This document shows, one piece after another, positions 50,006 through 61,557 of a stretch of DNA of 64,000 bases. This DNA comes from Arthonia radiata. Its lineage: Eukaryota; Ascomycota; Arthoniomycetes; Arthoniales; Arthoniaceae. The notes under the pieces are model-generated. The model did no database searches. It saw nothing but the letters and a program-made list of their open reading frames with translations, and was not told the DNA's origin. The stretch spans positions 558,001-622,000 of the forward strand of contig PSQN01000016.1 in the NCBI GenBank assembly GCA_002989075.1, in the 5' to 3' direction. A program made the position numbers and the translations under genes. How positions within the stretch are numbered: position 1 is the stretch's first letter; every line of letters starts with the position of its first letter.

Positions 50006-50810
50006 TCAATGCCGATGAAAATGCCATGTCGCCGCCCTAACCGGGTGTGCATACCAATGCCACATACCACCTGGTGCTGGTTGTGGCGCTGGCTGCTGCT
50101 GTTGCTGCCCACTGCTGGCCGCGCCCCGGAAGTGGACATTGTCAATACTAGCGGCACCCCGGAAGTTGAAAATATCACCACCCTGCTGCGGCTGTGGCTG
50201 CGGCTGCGGCTGTCCACGGCCGGCCGCACCCAAAAAGCTGAAGCCACCGCCTTGCTGCGGCTGCGGCTGCGGCGGCTGAGTTCCACCAGCGGGCTGAGGC
50301 TGAGGCTGCTGGCCGCCTCCCAACGGATGGATGACGCGTTGAACTGTGGTTCGCGGCTGTGGAGCAGGCTGGGTCGAAGAAGATGCGTCTCCATGGATTT
50401 GGGGGCGTGGATTGCGTGGATCATCGATCCAGGCGCGTTCGTCCGTTCTGACCGGAATATGTGTAGGATTGGGGGAAGCTCCCGGTTCTATCAAGGTTAC
50501 ATTTAAATGAGGTCGAGGGTCGACTCTTCTTCTCGCTCGAGCTCTTGCCCCTCCCCCACTACTGGTATGTACTGACGCCCTGGGCTCACCGTTAGTAATT
50601 GCCACGTCCCTTCGACATGTAATCCCTTGGGGCATTCGAGATTTAATCCTCATAGAGAAAGAAAGCTTACGTGATTCTGGCTGTCGTGGCATTCGGATGT
50701 AGCTGGGGAATTTTTCTCCGGAGGAATTGCTCAGCCCTGTCTCTTTTCCTGGGATCGTTCTTCCAGGCATCAGTATCCCATGCAAGGTTGATACCTCCTT
50801 GATGAGCCAT
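50006..50810 (-). CDS. Gln/Pro/Gly-rich repeat protein, about 237 aa, unknown function
   Basis: ATG at 50810 opens M-A-H-Q-G-G-I-N-L-A-W-D-T-D-A-W-K-N-D-P. Exon 1 runs 50810-50671. A textbook 91-nt intron follows (GTAAGC, TACTAAC, CCCAG) and exon 2 starts at 50579 in frame. The first ~50 residues are charged and look folded. Residues 55-120 are Arg/Pro-rich. From about residue 135 the chain is low-complexity: runs of QPQPQP and QQQQQ alternate with a repeated motif of the form Q-G-G-x-F-x-F-x-G-A-A, seen as F-S-F-L-G-A-A, F-N-F-R-G-A-A and V-H-F-R-G-A-A. The 3' end is uncertain: the frame stops at 50006, but a possible donor GTATGT near 50,060 could splice to a different tail ending at 49834. 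No family recognised; the composition is prion-like or scaffold-like. Confidence 0.55.
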
Positions 50811-52197
50811 AGTATTGTTGTTCACTCTGGAGTAGGTTTGGCTTTCCGTACTGTAAGATCTTGCTTTCTAAGACCTGTCAAGAAATGTAATATTGTCTGT
50901 CTATCGAACATCACCATGAAACGCCTGCGAGCGCAGGCTTATATGCCCGCAAGGACAACGACACGCTAGTGCATTAAGATTGCATCGAGCATATGTGGCC
51001 ATTGGGAGCCTTTACGAGGGAGCGGCGTTATGATGACGTGGTCCTGAGACGTGACTTGAAACCGGGCATCTGGCACGCTTGCATCTGTCGAGATTTGAGA
51101 CTGAATAGGATTGTTGTCAGAGGATGCATGGAGCATCAGCCACAGACCACGCACGAAGAGGTACCAGGCGGCTTCCTAGAGTAGCTTTGAACATCAACGT
51201 TACAGAAGGAGGCCTAGGAGAATTCACAAGCTCAGGGATAGGTCAGGTTTGAACAGTTGGCGGTATTTCAGAGCTCAGAACAGATCCATTGTAATGCCTC
51301 TGCGCAACATTACCATGGATGTGAGGGCCGCATTTGGGATGATACGCATAGTGAAGTCCAAGTGTGCATAATTGAGTGGTCTCGGGGCGACGGCGCCCAA
51401 TTGATATAATTGGCTGTTAGCAGAGGAAAAACAATTAACAGGATAGTGTGGACAAAGAATGATGTCGAAAAAGAATGAAGCTTGGATGGGGCCAGATTCA
51501 GGCGGATAAGGCCTTCCCTGGGAGTTGGTCGGGTAGTTTCAGGCCAAACAGAGCCTAGGACACCACCATGATACTCAACGTATGGACAGATATCTGGCGG
51601 AATCAGTCAGGTCAGCTTTGCAAAATTTTGATCTGGATGTATCAGTGTTGTGGTGGCAATCTCTCCGTCAAGGGTGCGTGCCCATTTTGGGTGAGGAACT
51701 CCTTCGTCAGGCAGGAACGTATCGATTTGGCGGACGTAATATATCTTCATGGGGGCTTGAAAAGACATCCTCCTTGCTCGTTACCAATAAGTAGTACCAA
51801 TCAAAGCCACAATGCGTTGCTGCCCGACATTCAGATTGAGCGCTATAATGTCATCATTGGTCTCATTACCAACACTGAGAAACGGATCCGCCGGAAGTGG
51901 CGACGTCGCGCCACGGAATGAATGTCTCACGGAGGTTTAAGAGTTCAACATCGCAGTGAGAGGTTTCATCCTGTAGGGACGTCGCTTGGCTTGTCCACGG
52001 TGTTTGCTATTACAGTAGTCGATTACTATTCCGAGACGCGTCTCAGGCCTAGCTGTAGTGAGCCAGCACCGAGCGTCAATGAAATGACTACCGAACGGTT
52101 GAAAGAGTGGGATGTTGACTCAGGAGACTGAGAATGATGTTGGGGAGATTGTGAGCTGCAGCGCTGTCTGAAGCGTGAAGACGCATCTGTGGATGGG
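50811..52197. other. GC-normal stretch with no supported gene
   Basis: A plus-strand frame at 51568-51921 (117 codons) overlaps another at 51582-51794; neither has recognisable motifs. The stretch ends at the edge of the second AT-rich block, marked by an LTR. Confidence 0.35.
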
Positions 52198-52202
52198 GTC
52201 CG

Positions 52203-52387
52203 TGATAAGGTATATGGCTTTTATCACATTCCGACTAATATGGTAGGAAGGTAGGTATATAAGGATAAGACGGAAAATATAAGTACGTCTATTACATAAT
52301 CCTAGTAAATACCTATTTAGGCAATTCTCTACTAAATATCCTATATCTTAGTATAGCTATTTAAACTAGGTAATCTTATATATAATA
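52203..52387 (+). mobile_element. Family C LTR copy, mutated by RIP
   Basis: Same 185 bp as 723-907. The first ~52 bp are identical but for one C-to-T; after that most CpA and TpG sites have become TpA. It marks the left border of the second AT-rich block. The sequence just before it (GTCCG at 52198-52202) has no matching copy that I can find further right. Confidence 0.8.
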
Positions 52388-53640
52388 TATCTTCTTAAAA
52401 TTACTAATATAGATAAATAATAAGCTAAATATTATTATTTTAAATAAAAGAAATAGCCTACTAAAGGTAGTAAGTAATAAAAGAAATAGTATATATAGTA
52501 TAGCTAGGCGGAGTCGTTGGATATACTGTATAATACTCTAATAAGGCTAGCTGCGCTCAGCCTTGTACTAGCTCAATATAGTAAGATTGTAATATAGGTA
52601 GAAGTGCTTTATAAGCACTAAACAAAAACATTAAGATTTCTAAAAAGCCTCCTATTTAATAGAGAATCTATATTTACTAGCTTATATTAGAGCACCTTTT
52701 ACTAACATTTAGCCGTAAAACGAAGGTTAAGTACAGCGTTTTATTCTTAGACTAATAGTTAAACCGAGCGTTAAAACTAGAAGCTTAAAAACTACCTGTA
52801 TATTTATATCTCTTAAGATTAAGTTAATTAGTATAAATATTTAGAAGAAGCTACTTTTACATATAACTCGAAAATTTATTTATCAACAAAGATATTACCG
52901 ATTGAATATACGTTCGGTCGTATTATAGACGTACTAGACGGCGTACCGCCGCTAAATCGGTATCGTACCGTAATTAAGCTAAACAACCTTCTTATTGGTA
53001 AGAATACCTTCTATTAAGAGGAAAGGTAGCTTAAGTTAAAACACTCTATAATAGTTAAGTATATAAAAGAACGTCTTTTCCGCTAACAAGAAATAAAGCA
53101 GCAGCTAAAAAAAGCTTAGTGTTTATAAACAGAATAGTATAATACTAAGTATACACTAAAATACTATACAGTAGGTAATTTAGTACTACTGTCGTTAAAG
53201 AACCTTAAAATAAAGAGGTCAATAAAGAAGCTCGATAATCGAAGCCTAGAACCGTTTAGAATCCTTAAGAAAGTAGATAAACAAGCTTATTAGCTGGTAC
53301 TACTAGATTTCTACTACATTCACTCTATCTTCTATATATTCTTACTAGAGCTATATTGCCGTCGGTCCGATATAGAATCGTCTGGTCCAATTAAAGTCGA
53401 TAGTAGTAAAAAATAGCTTATTAAGGCGATTCGCTTTAAGATTAAGAATAAAGACTAGTATTAGACTAAGTAGTAGAGGTAGTTAAAGGCGAATAATACA
53501 ATAGAGCCGCGGACATATCTTAAAGACTTTAATGCTCTTAAGGAATTTAAGAAGCGTAAAGATACTAAGCCGAGAAGTAAGCGTCTAAGGTAAACTAAGC
53601 AATATAAATAAAAAAAAGCTATAAGTCTACGCAATTAGTC
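52388..53640 (+). mobile_element. Fossil Ty3/Gypsy remnant: integrase end and chromodomain
   Basis: Plus-strand motifs read through RIP damage. L-S-T-A-F-Y-S-Q-T near 52,730 corresponds to the integrase core LSTAFHPQTDGQTE. F-T-Y-N-S near 52,860 follows. V-G-N-L-V-L-L-S at about 53,160-53,200 with L-D-N-R-S-L-E-P-F-R-I-L and L-L-E-L-Y is the integrase C-terminal GPY/F-type module. I-E-P-R-T-Y-L-K-D-F at about 53,500 is a chromodomain end. Gag, protease and reverse transcriptase are not seen before it, so only the 3' part of a chromovirus is present. Whether the adjacent 185-bp LTR belongs to it is uncertain. Confidence 0.7.
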
Positions 53641-55730
53641 TAGAATATAACGCTAAAGAGAAGATAAAATACCTCGAGTATAGTTTAAAACATAGAATTA
53701 GTATAGTATTAGACTCTAAGACTATTTATATATAATTATAAAGCTTAAGCTATAAGAAAGCTAAAATAAGACTTATATAGAAAATAAATATAGAACTATT
53801 TTAATAAGCTAAGGAAAACTACTTATATAAACTAAGACTCTAGCTAAATAGAAGGCAGAAAACTATAAGAAGACTACTTAAACTAGCGCCGAAGTTAGTA
53901 CAGATCGGCGGTATAATACTACTTAAGCTAGCCGCGTCTATTGTCGATATAGTCTTAAATCTAATTAATTAGACTTACTATAGCTAGCTTATAAGAAGTC
54001 TTATTTATAGGCGGCTAAGGGTCGTATAACTCTATACTAGAATTAAAGCTCTAACGTAGTATCTTAATACGCTTAAAATTGTTAGTATTAGTCTGCTTAA
54101 CTAACTTAGTATCTAGACCGTACTACTAGGCCTATAGCCAAATACAAAAAGCACGAATTAGAGTAAGATAGTTGTTATAGAAAGACTCTTTATTATCTTA
54201 AACGTTCTTATTAAAGGTTAAGAAGAAGTTAGCGCGTATAAGAAGATTGTAGGTACGTCTCTACTAAGCAGAAACCTACTATATATTAATATAAGGTTAA
54301 TTAGTATCTAAGATAGAGAGTATTAGACTTACTATCTTATACTTATCTTTTAATCTCTTAATACTAGTATAGCGAGTATACTTAGCGTACTATTCTTTAG
54401 GCTACTCGTAGATTTAGTCTTTATAATACTTAAAGTTAGAGTTTATAGAAGGTCTACTACATACAGCTATATCGCTAAATAAGGCCTTTATATAACGACA
54501 GTATACCGGAACGTAAGTCTCTAGCTAAGGCTAAATTAACGCAGATACGGTATAAAAAGTAGAATTCGAGGAGGTAGACCGGCAAGACTTTATAGACGAC
54601 TTGGGCTTATAAGCAGTACTGCGGTAATAAAAAGAACAGACGATCTTATTATTACTAGAGTCGTCTTTATGAACGTAACGCTTTTAATAAGCTAAAATAC
54701 TAACAGTTAGACTAAAATAAAGCAATAAGAGAGAGAAGACTTATAAAAAGTTATAAAAGTTAGAGACACGCTATTTAGTTTAAAAGAGCGTAGAATAGAA
54801 AAAGCTACAAATAATTTAAGAATTAGTAAAATAACTTTAAGAGCTTTTTTTTTGCAAGCGTTACAAAGAAGAGCTTTAAAATTAATAGCGGCTTTAAAGT
54901 TCTTAATACCGTAAGTTAAGCGGCAAGTTAGCGCTTTAAAAGAGCTTACTTTAGTAGTAAGTTTGTTAACGGGGTTAAAACTCGATATAGTAGAGATTAT
55001 AAAGGCAAATTAAAGACAATTTAATACTAAATTAGCTATAAACTTCTTACCTAAGAAGAGAAGTAAAGGCTTATTAAAGAAGAGAAGCTTGTAAGCTAAG
55101 TAAAAGAGTATAATAATATTAAAGAAAGAAAGAGAAAGTTTAAAAGAGCAGGAGTCTTGTTTTATACCTATTGTTAGGTACTAATAATAAAGCTTCTGTC
55201 TATAGATACTAATTTAGAAGCAAAGAAGCCTATTTACGCTAATTACTACTATCTATAGGGACAATTAATCGGTAAAAGCGTGCATAAAGGATATAAAAGA
55301 ATGTAAAATTAGATAAAAATAATACAAAACTTTACTATTAAGCTTATAACTTAGGCTCGGGAGCTTTAAATTAAAAGTAAAGCTTAGTACTATAACTTAG
55401 TACTGCAGAAAACTAGCACTAAACGATATATAGAATAATAGTAAGTAACATTACTCTTTTTCCGACTGAATGTAGATATAAGCCAGTAGGTTTTTAACGA
55501 GATTATTGCTCTACGTAATATAAAAGATAGAAGGTACGATAGATATAGCGAATTGCACCCGGATCGAAAACGATCTTTCTTAAGAGAGAGGATAGTTGTA
55601 ATATATAAACGTTTTAATAGCAAATTAGAACGAAATGTTGTCTATTTAGGAAGGCTATAATCTTAGGAGAATATCTTCCGTTCAGTAGACGCATCCCTTT
55701 CTTTTTTCCTTAATAATTAGCTTAAACACT
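53641..55730. other. AT-rich stretch, unassigned
   Basis: RIP-like composition with coding texture on the plus strand (Lys/Arg-rich, e.g. near 54,700-55,150) but no motif I can place. It could be further element remains or former cargo. I see no terminal repeats. Confidence 0.3.
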
Positions 55731-55734
55731 AGTA

Positions 55735-57464
55735 GAGCCTATTTGGGCCCTTTTTGCCACCTAACTGCTCCCTGCCCTATACCTAGATTACAAGTAACAA
55801 TAGCAATAATACCTATAATATAGAAGTTCTAGAATTATTAAAGAATTAAGAACTTATTAGTTATATTCTTTATATCTATTATTAGATATATAGCTTATCT
55901 ATCTATATAGCCTAATTTAATAGAATTTTAATTAATAAGAATAAAAACTGTTATCTAAATAAGTTAAAGATAAGTTTAGAATTACTTCTCTAGAAAGATT
56001 ATCTTCTATACTTAATAAGGCGCTATATAGAATCTAATCTATATTATAGGTCTTAGTAGATAACAAGATAAGATAGGATTTAACTTATACTATTATTAAA
56101 CGCTTTATAAAGCTAAAATTACGTCTAATAAAATTTCGAAGTAAATAAAAGCTACTAAAGAAGAGCTAATCTTAATTATAGTTATAAAAGTATAAGAAGA
56201 AGCTCTATAACGTTACTAACAATATACTATCTTTTACTAAGTAGCGTTAACTTAAGAAACTTAGTCTAATCTTAGAGAAGTTCTACTAATATACTCTTTA
56301 CTTTAAATACTATAAAGTACTAACATTAGAGGTAGCTTCGTACCTTTATAAATTATATAAAAAGATATAGATATTCTTTAATTACTACTATTAGTAGACT
56401 TAAAATCTAGAGTATAATAATATCTACTATATAGTAATAAAGATAGCTTACTACTATAGCTAGAATAAGATTAATAACTACTTTAAAATACTGGACAACT
56501 TACTAGTCTACTACATAGCTCTTATAATAGATTCTAGTATAAAGATAGTATAGTTTAATAAGTACTAGAATAGTAGTAAGAGTAGTAGAAGAACTATAAT
56601 AACGGTAGTATAGTTACCTCTTCTACGTAAAGTAGTTTATAGGCTATAGATAAAGAAGTATTATAATAAGATACTTAATCTCTATAATAGTAATTCCTTC
56701 TAGCTTATATAAAATCTTAATCTTAATAATCCTATAGTATTGCTACTACTACTATTTAATAATATAAGCTTTTTATTAGCTATAAAGATACTAGTAGAAG
56801 AACATAATAATTCTAAATAGAAGAAAGAGAATAACGTTAACTAGTAATATAAGTTTAAGTATAAGCGCCTAGACCATATCTAGAGTAAGTAATATAAAAC
56901 TAATAACTATAACAGATACTTTACTAGTAATTTAGAGAACTATAAAGATAAATACCTTAATTTAGCAATTTACTACTATTAAGAAGAGTTAGCGCTTAAT
57001 TTAGCTATCTTTATATATAACATAGCGTCTATACTACCTACCTTAGTAAAGGTTAAATAGTAATTTAGTAGCTATAGCCTTACTCTTATAGCGTTGCGCT
57101 TAAAACTATAAGTAGACGCTCTAAAAGTATTAGAATACCTATACGTATAGCGTCTATAAGAGAGGAATAAGAGGCGGTACTAGCAATAATTAGTAAATAA
57201 AAGGTAAAAGGAGGATTACTAGCAACAGACTAAATTAAAGACGGTAACAGCAATAATAGTATAAGACTTGAGAGAACGACGGTAGAAATAAGGCCTGTAG
57301 GTAAGTTAATAAGATATTATAATATCTACCGCCCTCGCCGCCCTTACCGCCCTTACTACCCTTACTACCGCTATATGCTAGCTTTATAATTAAGCTAGCT
57401 AAGCTAAATTAACAATTTAAATTAATGGGCCTGGTAGGCAAGCCAGCTACCCAAATTGGCTTGA
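55735..57464 (+). mobile_element. hAT-family DNA transposase relic
   Basis: Plus-strand translation through many stops follows the order of a hAT transposase C-terminal two-thirds. A helical region with L-L-x-x-F-Y-x-x-T-L is near 56,270-56,330. Y-F-K-I-L-D-N-L-L-V-Y-Y-I-A-L at about 56,480-56,540 resembles YYKLTDESPVYxAAL. K-Y-W and a L-L-R-x-V-V-Y-R-L-W segment follow. Near 56,945-57,150 comes a Y-P-N-L-A-I...I-A-S-I-L-P...F-S...R-L-K-L-Q-V-D-A...L-E-Y-L order, matching the hAT dimerisation region (YPxLSxMAxDxLSIPxxSxxxERxFS...RxxLxxxxxExLxxL). Candidate ends are TAGAGCCTATTTGGG at about 55,735 and its partial inverse near 57,450-57,463; the two agree at 10 of 14 positions and no 8-bp duplication was found. 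Inactive. Confidence 0.6.
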
Positions 57465-57487
57465 GACTTTGCCAATCAAGCCAATTT
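57453..57487. repeat. Perfect 12-bp inverted repeat (hairpin) at the transposon-gene junction
   Basis: AAATTGGCTTGA at 57453-57464 and its exact reverse complement at 57476-57487 are separated by 11 bp. It lies exactly where AT-rich sequence ends and the truncated hydrolase-VWA gene begins, so it may be a pair of transposon ends or an excision/insertion scar. Confidence 0.6.
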
Positions 57488-57491
57488 ATGA

Positions 57492-59466
57492 AAAAATTGG
57501 ATTGAAAAGAACCCTGATCTCTTGGGCACAGACTTGGATCGCGCCGGCATAAATGCGAGGATCAGCTCTATCGGGTACAACGCCCGCTTTATGCGCGGAG
57601 CCGATAAGACAGCAAGTATTCGAACGATAGCCGAATCGCTCCTTGCAGAGTTAGGCTCTCATCAGGCCGTAGTATGGACTTCTCTGACTTTGATGATCAA
57701 ACGGCAGGACTGACTCAATCGACAGCAAAAACGACCCTTCTTTTTCATCTGTCATAGTCTGGGGGGACTTGTACTGTGTCAGGTGCGTGGACTTAACGAA
57801 CGGTAATAGTCCCATCTACTGACCGAGAGAACAGGCTCTAATACTATGTCTGTACTCTGATAAATCACAAGGTGTCGAGAAACCTCAGTACAGAGATGTC
57901 TTCATGGACGGAGACGAATTCTTGCTCAAAGGCATTCAATTTCTCGGAACGCCGTTTGCGGGCAGTCTTGTTGCGGACGCCGCCCAGCCGTTCGTGGACG
58001 CGTTGAGCACCGTCAACCCCTGGCCCGTCAATGCAGGACTTTTAGCGGCCCTGACGAACAAGAATCCAAACCTTGCCGACATCGTCGACAAATTCCGTCG
58101 AGTTCAAGATGAGAGAGCAATCTCACTGTGGATAGGTTGCGAAACTGACCCTACTGCCGGAAAAATGGTGAGCATGTCTAAAGCATGTATGGAAGGCGGC
58201 TAATGAACTGAGGTCACTTCGCGAGAACCAGCTACTGCAGGCTTTGAACAGATTGCAAACATCGCCACTATCAACGCCAATCATACTTCGATGGTGAGAT
58301 ACGATAGGGTGAACCCAGATTATATGCGGATCTCGTTGGGACTCGTCAAGATGATCCATGGTAGTCAGATTGAGACAGGGCGAGGCATTAGAGCCCGCAG
58401 CGAGACGTTGGTAGCGTCTCACCGGTCCAGTGTATATGACGTCCAGTCCGAAAGAAGCCCAAGCACGACCACCATGCCCAGCGGATCCTTCTCCAACGGA
58501 TCGCACGCCTCGGCCATTTCGACTACAGCGAAAGTCCAAAGCCCAGAGGTACAGTATGCTATGCGCCGTCAAGAAAGTGCGCAAAGCAGCGCCCGCGGGC
58601 CAGAACTCGGAGCCGAATCTAGTCAATCGTTGAAGGCAGTAAGCGCGCCAACGCCCAGAGATGGCTCTAAGCTTGCAAAACTCAGCAGATATGACATTGT
58701 CTTTGTCATCGACGATACAAGCTCCATGACCATGCCAGCGGATGGCGTGTCGCGCAGAGGCTCTGTCCCAAGTTCCAGATATACGGACCGCTGGAGCATT
58801 CTTGAGCATTGTCTGCAAGCTGTTGTCGATGTTGCAGCGTCGCATGATAGCGACGGTGTTGACGTGAGATTCTTGAAGTGTGGCAAAGATATTTTTCGTG
58901 GTAGCTACACATTCGACCAAGATAACCTGAGGAGAGGGCAGGACATACTGGATCGGCTGGTCTCAATCCGAAGCATGTTGGATACGCCAAGGTGTGAGGG
59001 GGGTACGTTCTTCACAGACACTCTTTATGAACTCCTGTCAGAACGAACCGACAGATGGAAAGAACACGCGAGTCTCCGAGACAATTACAAACGGGACGAC
59101 ATGCCAAGGTATTTGAACATTATCGCCGTTACGGACGGCGCCGAGAATGACCAAGAATCCGTGCAATGGGCCATCGCCAATGCAGCGAAAGTGCTCGACA
59201 AGTGCGATGCACCCCCGAGATGTATAGGCGTACAGTTCGTGCAGATTGGCGACGATGCGGCCGCTACTGCGTGGCTAAAGCAGTTGGATGACGATTTGGG
59301 TCGTGAGGAACATCGATTCCGTGACGTAAGTTGTTTGACTTACAGAGATGTGGCTGCTAATTACGCTTAGATGGTTGACACAAAACCTTGGGACCCAGAA
59401 AACATTGAAGCCATACTCCTGGGCGCTATCGTGACGCAGGAGGACAACGCAAAGCCGAGATTCTAG
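57492..59466 (+). CDS. Alpha/beta-hydrolase (SesB-like) fused to VWA domain, 5'-truncated
   Basis: Exons 57492-57668, 57726-57782, 57835-58167, 58252-59325, 59371-59466; introns of 57, 52, 84 and 45 nt have CTGAC or CTAAT branch sites, and about 578 codons remain. Hydrolase part: I-S-S-I-G-Y-N-A-R, then the nucleophile elbow C-H-S-L-G-G, L-K-G-I-Q-F-L-G-T-P-F-A-G-S, and N-A-N-H-T-S-M-V-R-Y with the likely catalytic His. This is the serine-hydrolase type that caps many fungal NLRs. A Ser-rich linker follows, then a VWA domain with D-I-V-F-V-I-D-D-T-S-S-M (MIDAS form D-x-T-x-S), G-G-T-F-F-T-D-T and V-T-D-G-A-E-N-D. No NACHT or NB-ARC lies between them. The first strand and oxyanion loop (usually a GLxGxxxxTW-type start) and the start codon are missing; the frame runs back only to a TGA at 57489, beside transposon sequence. 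So the gene is cut at the 5' end, although the rest is intact and unmutated. Confidence 0.8.
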
Positions 59467-59494
59467 CTCGTGCATGTCGGATAGCTTTGCATTC

Positions 59495-61557
59495 TCACTT
59501 GACTTGATAAAAGTCCGGGGCGTACTCGAGCAGCCAGCGCTTCTCAATTTTCGTAACATCACGAATGAATGTCTTGGACGAGGTCTCCATGATCTCATGA
59601 AATATGACCCATTCAGCTTTGCGATTGAACATCAACGAACTCGGATGAGCGTGAAGCGTAGTCGTCCCAGTCACAGACTTGAAGGTCCCATCTGGCTGCA
59701 TCTTCGCGGCGTGCGCAAAGAAGCCCGACGTCAGGCATCGTCGCATTTGTTCGCCTTTGCCGCTGTCATCGACATCCTGGTTTCGTTGCGTTCGTGTAGT
59801 GCCCGCAGTGATGCCAAAGCGTTCCAAGTATCGCTCAAGCTGGTTTCGGATACTCACAGCTCGTACCATGCTTTTGTAATTGAGATAGTTCTTGGCACAC
59901 CATTTAGCGTCCTTCTTTCCGCTCGTCACGAACGCTTGGAAGATATTGAGGAGTGTCAGGTGGTCTCCTTCTTCTGCTGCAAACTTGTGGCGAGCTGACT
60001 GATGATCCTTGCGGTCGCCTTCGTGAGTGAACCATACACTACCCTGCAGACTCGTCATCGCAGCGATGCTTAGCATCTCATCTAAGCAGCCGAAGCTTGG
60101 AGACGCCAGTAGCACCTTGGACATCATCGGTTCAACTGCAAGCTCCGCCATTCGAGAGCCGAGAGGCTTGGTCAGCTTTGCGTAATCATCAAGCGCACCT
60201 AGAGAATAGAGTAACTCTAGACCGCGAATGACCAGCTCGGCTGGCGGAGGCGTCAAGAAGTCAAAGCGAACAACGTTGTCAATGCCGAGCGCTTTCAGCT
60301 GCAGTATCACAGGCGCCAGGTTCGATCGCTGTACTTCGGGCACCGTGGCTTCCGCCAACCGGCTGTAGTCTGCTTCTGTGTATATTCGATAGCACTTGCC
60401 AGGCTTTGTTCGCCCTGCTCGGCCTGCTCGTTGAGTCGCTGACGCCTTAGAGACTGGCGTCGCTGTTAAAGTCTCAATGGCGGTCTGTGGATTGTACGCT
60501 CGTAACTTGACAAAGCCACAATCAATGACATAGACAATCCCGTCGATGGTCACGCTCGCCTCGGCGATATTAGTAGCCAGAATCACTTTGCGATACCCCT
60601 CACCAGCAGGCTCGAAGACCTTCATCTGTTCATCAGTTGGCAGACCTGCATACAGTGGAACGGGAAAAAGCCTTGGGCCCGGCCCTTTCCAGTCATATGT
60701 CTGGTCAGCGATTGATTGCAGAGCATCTTGAATTTCTTCTCGTCCCGTCAAGAATACCAGGACGTCACCATCACCCTCCTTTGCGTTGATCTCGAAGACT
60801 GTCTGTACTGCACGTTTCAGATAGTCTTCTGCAGGCTGCTCCAAGTAGTGCATGTCTACAGGGTACATCCTTCCGCTAATGGAAACAATCTTGCCGAGTG
60901 AATCTTGATGCCGACCAGATTTTGTCGATTCCTCTGTGCTGCTGAAGAAGCGGAGGAAGTCCTCAGCTTGCAGTGTGGCGCTGCTGACGATGATGCGAAG
61001 GTCGTCGCGCTTCCTTCGGATCTTCTTCAGGATACCAAGAAGGATGTCAGAGCTGAGCGAACGCTCGTGAGCCTCATCGACCATCACAATAGAGTAGCGG
61101 GACAGAAGTGGATCTACCAATGCTTCTCTCAACAGCATGCCGTCAGTCAAGAACTTGATGCGGGTTTTGGCGGAGGTAACGTCTTCGAAGCGGATGGAGT
61201 ATCCGACTTCTTGACCTAGCTGACATCCTAATTCGTCTGCAACACGCTTCGCTACTGAGGTTGCTGCGACTCTACGTGGCTATCTATTGTCAGCCCATGA
61301 GCCCTTGATTGATATGAATGAGCATACCTACCCACCTGTGTCACGGCAACGACCTTGCCGCCTGAACTCCATCCCGCCCTGTTGAGGAATTGAGGAAGCT
61401 GAGTTGTCTTTCCACTCCCAGTGTGACCGATCAAGACGGTCACTGGATACGTCTCAGCCGTGTATTGCAGCTGCTTTTCATACTTTGCAATGGGGAGTAG
61501 TGAGGAAGGCTTGAAGGTCGAAGGCACGAAAGACGCGCCATCATCTTGTTCAGCCAT
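59495..61557 (-). CDS. DHX35: DEAH-box RNA helicase, DHX35-like, 668 aa
   Basis: ATP-dependent RNA helicase. The human DHX35 protein is associated with spliceosomal complexes, so a nuclear pre-mRNA role is likely. Two exons: 61557-61336 (74 codons) and 61279-59495, joined at V-V-A-V-T-Q | P-R-R-V-A-A (intron GTGGGT...ATAG, 56 nt). Motif I G-H-T-G-S-G-K-T-T-Q is at residues 44-53, motif II D-E-A-H at 142-145, motif III S-A-T at 174-176 and motif VI Q-R-A-G-R-A-G-R at 357-364. Then follow the winged-helix/ratchet HA2 region (L-K-A-L-G-I-D-N-V) and the OB-fold end (A-K-W-C-A-K-N-Y-L-N-Y-K). The match to DHX35 runs end to end, e.g. C-G-F-V-K-L-R-A-Y-N-P and F-A-A-E-E-G-D-H-L-T-L-L-N-I. The start at 61557 (M-A-E-Q-D-D-G) is preferred to an in-frame ATG 33 nt upstream, since MAEQ-type starts fit better. 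Its stop lies 28 bp from the stop of the convergent hydrolase-VWA gene. Confidence 0.93.

Noticed and set aside
49781-50506. Plus-strand frame of 241 codons with Leu/Arg runs
   Set aside because: Antisense reading of the Gln/Pro-rich repeats of the minus-strand gene; Leu/Arg runs are what CAG/CCN repeats give on the other strand.
58123-58920. Minus-strand open frame of 265 codons opposite the VWA gene
   Set aside because: It is a shadow of the well-supported plus-strand exon with VWA motifs.
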